A DNA stretch of 64,000 nucleotides from contig CAJNCA010000002.1 in NCBI GenBank assembly GCA_905221145.1, positions 310,001-374,000 on the forward strand. The letters are read 5' to 3'. The notes under the pieces were generated by a model. That model searched no databases. It worked only from the letters and a program-made list of their open reading frames with translations, and was not told the origin of the DNA. Below are positions 58,698 through 64,000 of this stretch, one piece after another. This DNA comes from a bacterium. Its GTDB lineage: Bacteria; Bacillota; Bacilli; Lactobacillales; Streptococcaceae. The stretch's first letter is position 1. Each line of letters opens with the position of its first letter. The translations under genes and the position numbers were made by a program.

Positions 58698-60425
58698 TTA
58701 GAAACGAATTGTCTCACGTGTTTTTTCATATGAAGTAACAAAACGGTTGGTTACACCAGGTTCTGCAACTTCCAAAGCTTGCGAAATCTTATCAAATGAA
58801 GCATGGTAATCAAATTCTTTTTCAAAAATTTCTAATGATTCATTAAAGGCTTCCTGAATTCGTTCATCAAATGAGCGGTAACGGTTCGAATACTGTAGTA
58901 ATTGTTCTGTCAATGTTGCATATTGAACAATATTATACGTTTCTTCTTCAAGTGCTTCCATATCATTTGTTGTAATTTCAAGCATACGGTTCACAGCTTC
59001 GATATTGACCTGGGCTTCTTCTAGCTCAGCCATCAACTCTTCAGTATGATTACTTGCTGTAAAGAACAACTGTAAGAAATTCTGAGGAATACCTGGAAGA
59101 TTGCGTTTTTCCATATATCTCTTAATTGTATGAAGACGATTGACATAAACATTTGCCTTCTGGCGAGCATTGATGTCATCTTTTTCAATCTGAGCAAGAC
59201 GTTGACTAACCGCAACTTGTTCATCCTCAATTTCTTTCAAAGTCGCTTGTAAATTTTCCAAACGTTCTTCAAGTAATGAATATGGCTCAGAATGTTCTTC
59301 TTGTTCAGAAGTTAATTCCAATACAGATTCTTCTAAAGATTCTAACTCAGCTTGTAATCTGTGAACATGACTAACATCCGTTTCAGAAAGCAGGTAGTTA
59401 TTACTTAATCGTTGAATATCTTCTACTAAAACAGCATTACTATCTTTCATGTGTTTCAAATACGTAGGAAGGGTGGCAACTAAGCCTTCTACCACTTTTT
59501 GAGCAGCTATTTCTCGTGTAAAGATATCATAGAGTGCATTGATTTCTTCTTGAACTTGAGTATTTTCGTACTCAGCATTATCCAACTCTAATTGAGCAAC
59601 ATTTTCGTGGTTTTTCTTCAAAGCTTCATAAAGCAATTGGAAGCGAGACTCAATGTCCGTCTCAGCAAAATGATAGTTAGCGTCTAAAAGCTTACGGTAA
59701 CCATCCTCCAAATCTTCCAATTGATCAGGTAACTCTTTAGATAATGTTTTTACAATTGCTGGCAGGCGGTCAACAATATGACTCAAAGCCAAGATATGAT
59801 TTTCAGCATTATCCAAAATCACAGCAGCTTCTACTGGGTCACCTGAGGTATTCAAAGTAACAAACTGAGAAAACTCTGATTGAATATTTTCCAATTGTTT
59901 TTCGATTTCAGACAAACCTTGGCCATATTCTTCAGAATGATTAGCAACTCGCTGTTGCAACCCTTCAAACAAGTCCAAGGTATGAAGAACACGTCCACTA
60001 TTTTTAGACTCTTGTTTCTCCAAATCTGCCAAGGCATTGCGAATTGCTGCAATATCTTCTTCAATCAAGGTAATTTGGCTCTCAATTTGATCAATTTGAT
60101 GACTGGCCTTGAAAAAACGGAATGAATTGTTATAACCTTCTGCCTCGAAAAGATTATTTTCGATATCGGCAAAAGAGTTAAGAGATAAATCAACCCATTT
60201 TTGGTTCCATTCACGGAAAGTTACTTGACTTTGTCCAATCAAGTGCATATTTTTTACAGCTTCAACTTCATCATTAACTGGAAGATTGTACAGCTCTTCT
60301 TTTTTCTCTTCTAAAATTGCTAATTTACTTTCATTGCGTTTCCGTACATAAATTGCTATAGCATATGAAATCAGCAATATAATTGCAATTGCAATTATAA
60401 GATATACTACTAGACTACCAGACAT
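58698..60425 (-). CDS. ezrA: Septation ring regulator EzrA
   Basis: EzrA is a membrane-anchored divisome protein that binds FtsZ and controls Z-ring assembly. The product is 575 aa: an N-terminal transmembrane helix (about 5-24) then spectrin-like coiled coils to the end. The C-terminal SYEKTRETIRF is conserved. The ATG at 60425 has AAAAAGGAG upstream. It differs from my memory of the pneumococcal protein at many positions. It is downstream of gyrB on the same strand, 81 nt away. Confidence 0.95.
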   Translation of the reverse strand: MSGSLVVYLIIAIAIILLISYAIAIYVRKRNESKLAILEEKKEELYNLPVNDEVEAVKNMHLIGQSQVTFREWNQKWVDLSLNSFADIENNLFEAEGYNNSFRFFKASHQIDQIESQITLIEEDIAAIRNALADLEKQESKNSGRVLHTLDLFEGLQQRVANHSEEYGQGLSEIEKQLENIQSEFSQFVTLNTSGDPVEAAVILDNAENHILALSHIVDRLPAIVKTLSKELPDQLEDLEDGYRKLLDANYHFAETDIESRFQLLYEALKKNHENVAQLELDNAEYENTQVQEEINALYDIFTREIAAQKVVEGLVATLPTYLKHMKDSNAVLVEDIQRLSNNYLLSETDVSHVHRLQAELESLEESVLELTSEQEEHSEPYSLLEERLENLQATLKEIEDEQVAVSQRLAQIEKDDINARQKANVYVNRLHTIKRYMEKRNLPGIPQNFLQLFFTASNHTEELMAELEEAQVNIEAVNRMLEITTNDMEALEEETYNIVQYATLTEQLLQYSNRYRSFDERIQEAFNESLEIFEKEFDYHASFDKISQALEVAEPGVTNRFVTSYEKTRETIRF

Positions 60426-60506
60426 ATTAAACTCCTTTTTTACTTGAAACAATCGTAATGATTATATCATATTTTTTAGACCAAGGGAACTACTTCTCCC
60501 GATTTT

Positions 60507-63031
<2,525 letters not shown>

Positions 63032-63038
63032 AGCTTTC

Positions 63039-63047
63039 ATTATACCA
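63039..63047 (-). promoter_or_regulatory. Extended -10 just before the HAD-gyrB unit
   Basis: TGG-TATAAT, then GAAAGCT, then ATG at 63031. Seven bases separate the hexamer and the ATG, so the mRNA is predicted to have no leader or a 1-nt leader. Confidence 0.6.
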
Positions 63048-63090
63048 TTTTTTCGTTAAAAAAGCGATGATTTCCCTGAGTTTTCCACAT

Positions 63091-63117
63091 AAAAAACGAG
63101 AGGTTGACTCCCGTTTT
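63091..63117 (-). terminator. Terminator of the DJ-1 gene
   Basis: On the minus strand, AAAACGGGAG-tcaac-CTCTCGTTTTTT, overlapping the stop codon by two bases. Confidence 0.8.
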
Positions 63118-63670
63118 ATTGATTTTTACCAAAGACATCTCGATAGAGCATTCCAGTTCGTAAACTCTCTGCATCTCCGCCTAGTTGCTCCACCAACTCG
63201 TAGGCAAAGGCAAGGGCTGTTGAAGGGCCCCGACTGGTTGTCAAATGTCCATCTACCACTACTGTTTCCTTGACGTATTGACCATCAATGATTTGCTCTT
63301 GAACGCCATCATAGCAAGTGTACTGCTTGTTTTTTAATACTCCTGCTTGATTGAGGGCAATTGGCGCCGCACAAATGGCTGCCAGTTTCTTCCCTTCTTG
63401 CTCGAAGCTTTGCAACTCTTGAACCAAGGCCTGATTGTCCCGCAAATGTGCAGAACCAGGCATGCCGCCAGGAAGGACAACCATATCATAGTCTGATAAA
63501 TCACCATCAAAGACACGATCTGCTCTTACTTGGATTGCATGCGAACCAGTCACTTGCTCTTCAAATCCTACCATATCACAAGTAATATTGGCACGACGCA
63601 AGACATCTACTACTGTCAAAGCTTCAATTTCTTCAAAGCCTTGAGCTAACATAACGGCTACTTTAACCAT
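63116..63670 (-). CDS. DJ-1/PfpI family protein
   Basis: A 184-aa protein of the DJ-1/YajL group, linked to oxidative stress and protein or nucleotide deglycation. The active-site Cys is in LAAICAAPIAL near residue 100 and Glu in FEEIEAL near 14. The ATG has AAGGAG upstream. It follows rodA by 10 nt on the same strand. Confidence 0.9.
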   Translation of the reverse strand: MVKVAVMLAQGFEEIEALTVVDVLRRANITCDMVGFEEQVTGSHAIQVRADRVFDGDLSDYDMVVLPGGMPGSAHLRDNQALVQELQSFEQEGKKLAAICAAPIALNQAGVLKNKQYTCYDGVQEQIIDGQYVKETVVVDGHLTTSRGPSTALAFAYELVEQLGGDAESLRTGMLYRDVFGKNQ

Positions 63671-63680
63671 GATTTTCTCC

Positions 63681-64000
63681 TTATTTGATTCGTTTTAATA
63701 CAACCTTTTTCCGCTTGAATGGCACTTTTCCGCTCTTTTCTTCAGCTAGATTGGTCTGGTAACTCATCGATAAAAGCAAGCCAACACCAATCAGATTACT
63801 GATAATAGCCGATCCCCCTTGAGAAATGAAAGGCAAGGGAATACCCGTCAAAGGAAGCAAACCTGTCACGGCACCGATATTCTCAAAGATATGGAAGAGT
63901 AACATCATAATCAAACCTGTGGAAATATAGGTGTAGAACTGGTTATTTGATTTAAGAGTAATCTTCAACATACGATAAATCAGCATGAGATAAAGGGCAA
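63681..64000 (-). CDS. rodA: Rod-shape/peptidoglycan polymerase RodA, C-terminal part
   Basis: SEDS family membrane glycosyltransferase that works with PBP2b in peripheral peptidoglycan synthesis. Only about 106 C-terminal residues are visible; the gene continues past the right edge. The signature TGIPLPFISQGGSAI and the last helix are present, ending in a basic tail (KRKKVVLKRIK). Assignment to RodA rather than FtsW rests on the neighbours DJ-1, HAD and gyrB, which follow rodA in pneumococci. Confidence 0.88.
   Translation of the reverse strand, partial: ALYLMLIYRMLKITLKSNNQFYTYISTGLIMMLLFHIFENIGAVTGLLPLTGIPLPFISQGGSAIISNLIGVGLLLSMSYQTNLAEEKSGKVPFKRKKVVLKRIK

Overview
The window is a chromosomal segment of a Streptococcus of the mitis group (S. 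mitis / S. oralis / S. pneumoniae relatives). The evidence is the low G+C content, a full-length choline-binding phosphorylcholine esterase (Pce/CbpE), EzrA, ClpE, DUF1797, DUF1827, DUF2969 and DUF3272 proteins, the rodA - DJ-1 - HAD - gyrB - ezrA order, the parE-parC region and a 107-bp RUP-like element. Proteins such as EzrA appear to differ from the S. pneumoniae sequence I remember at many positions, and tuf and rpmA/rplU occupy unexpected places, so a commensal mitis/oralis relative is more likely than S. pneumoniae itself. That species call is inference.

Layout, left to right. 0-6 kb, minus strand: proBA (proline synthesis) and the cpsY/metR-type regulator - lspA - rluD - pce operon. 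6-7.3 kb: rplU-prp-rpmA with an L21 leader. 7.3-13 kb: a DUF1275 membrane protein, an oxidoreductase/DEAD-helicase pair, tuf and an AI-2E family transporter. 13-20 kb: dacA (PBP3), a RUP element, a gene with a nonsense codon, and sufCDSUB for Fe-S assembly. 20-24.3 kb: dnaX with fRMsr, rpsA, and tRNA-Gln and tRNA-Tyr. 24.3-34 kb: an oligopeptide-binding lipoprotein, ilvE, topoisomerase IV (parE, an ANT(6)-like nucleotidyltransferase, parC) and plsY. 34-50 kb: nucleoside uptake and salvage in two blocks (methyltransferase-pdp-deoC-cdd-pnrA-nupOPQ and rpiA-deoB-DUF1697-punA-deoD), separated by coaA, rpsT and a sirtuin. 50-64 kb: nnrD, folD, an amino-acid ABC transporter, clpE, small conserved proteins, ezrA, gyrB, a HAD protein, DJ-1 and the end of rodA.

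The genes are mostly housekeeping. The two nucleoside blocks form one pathway: PnrA-NupOPQ imports nucleosides, Cdd, Pdp, PunA and DeoD deaminate or phosphorolyse them, DeoB and DeoC pass the sugars to central metabolism, and RpiA handles ribose-5-phosphate. CpsY/MetR-type regulation of methionine and one-carbon metabolism links to folD, which carries an exact 17-bp MET-box upstream. clpE carries a CtsR operator.

The least explained structure is in the non-coding DNA. Four tandem 128-142 bp units fill the 558-bp gap between punA and deoD. Each carries paired hairpins whose stems vary in a compensatory way, and a related copy sits just ahead of parC. Both deoD and parC lack a normal Shine-Dalgarno site. 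Separately, at least six genes have an extended -10 promoter placed 6 to 9 nt before the ATG and no usable ribosome binding site, which predicts leaderless or nearly leaderless mRNAs. No prophage, CRISPR array, intact IS or defence island is visible.
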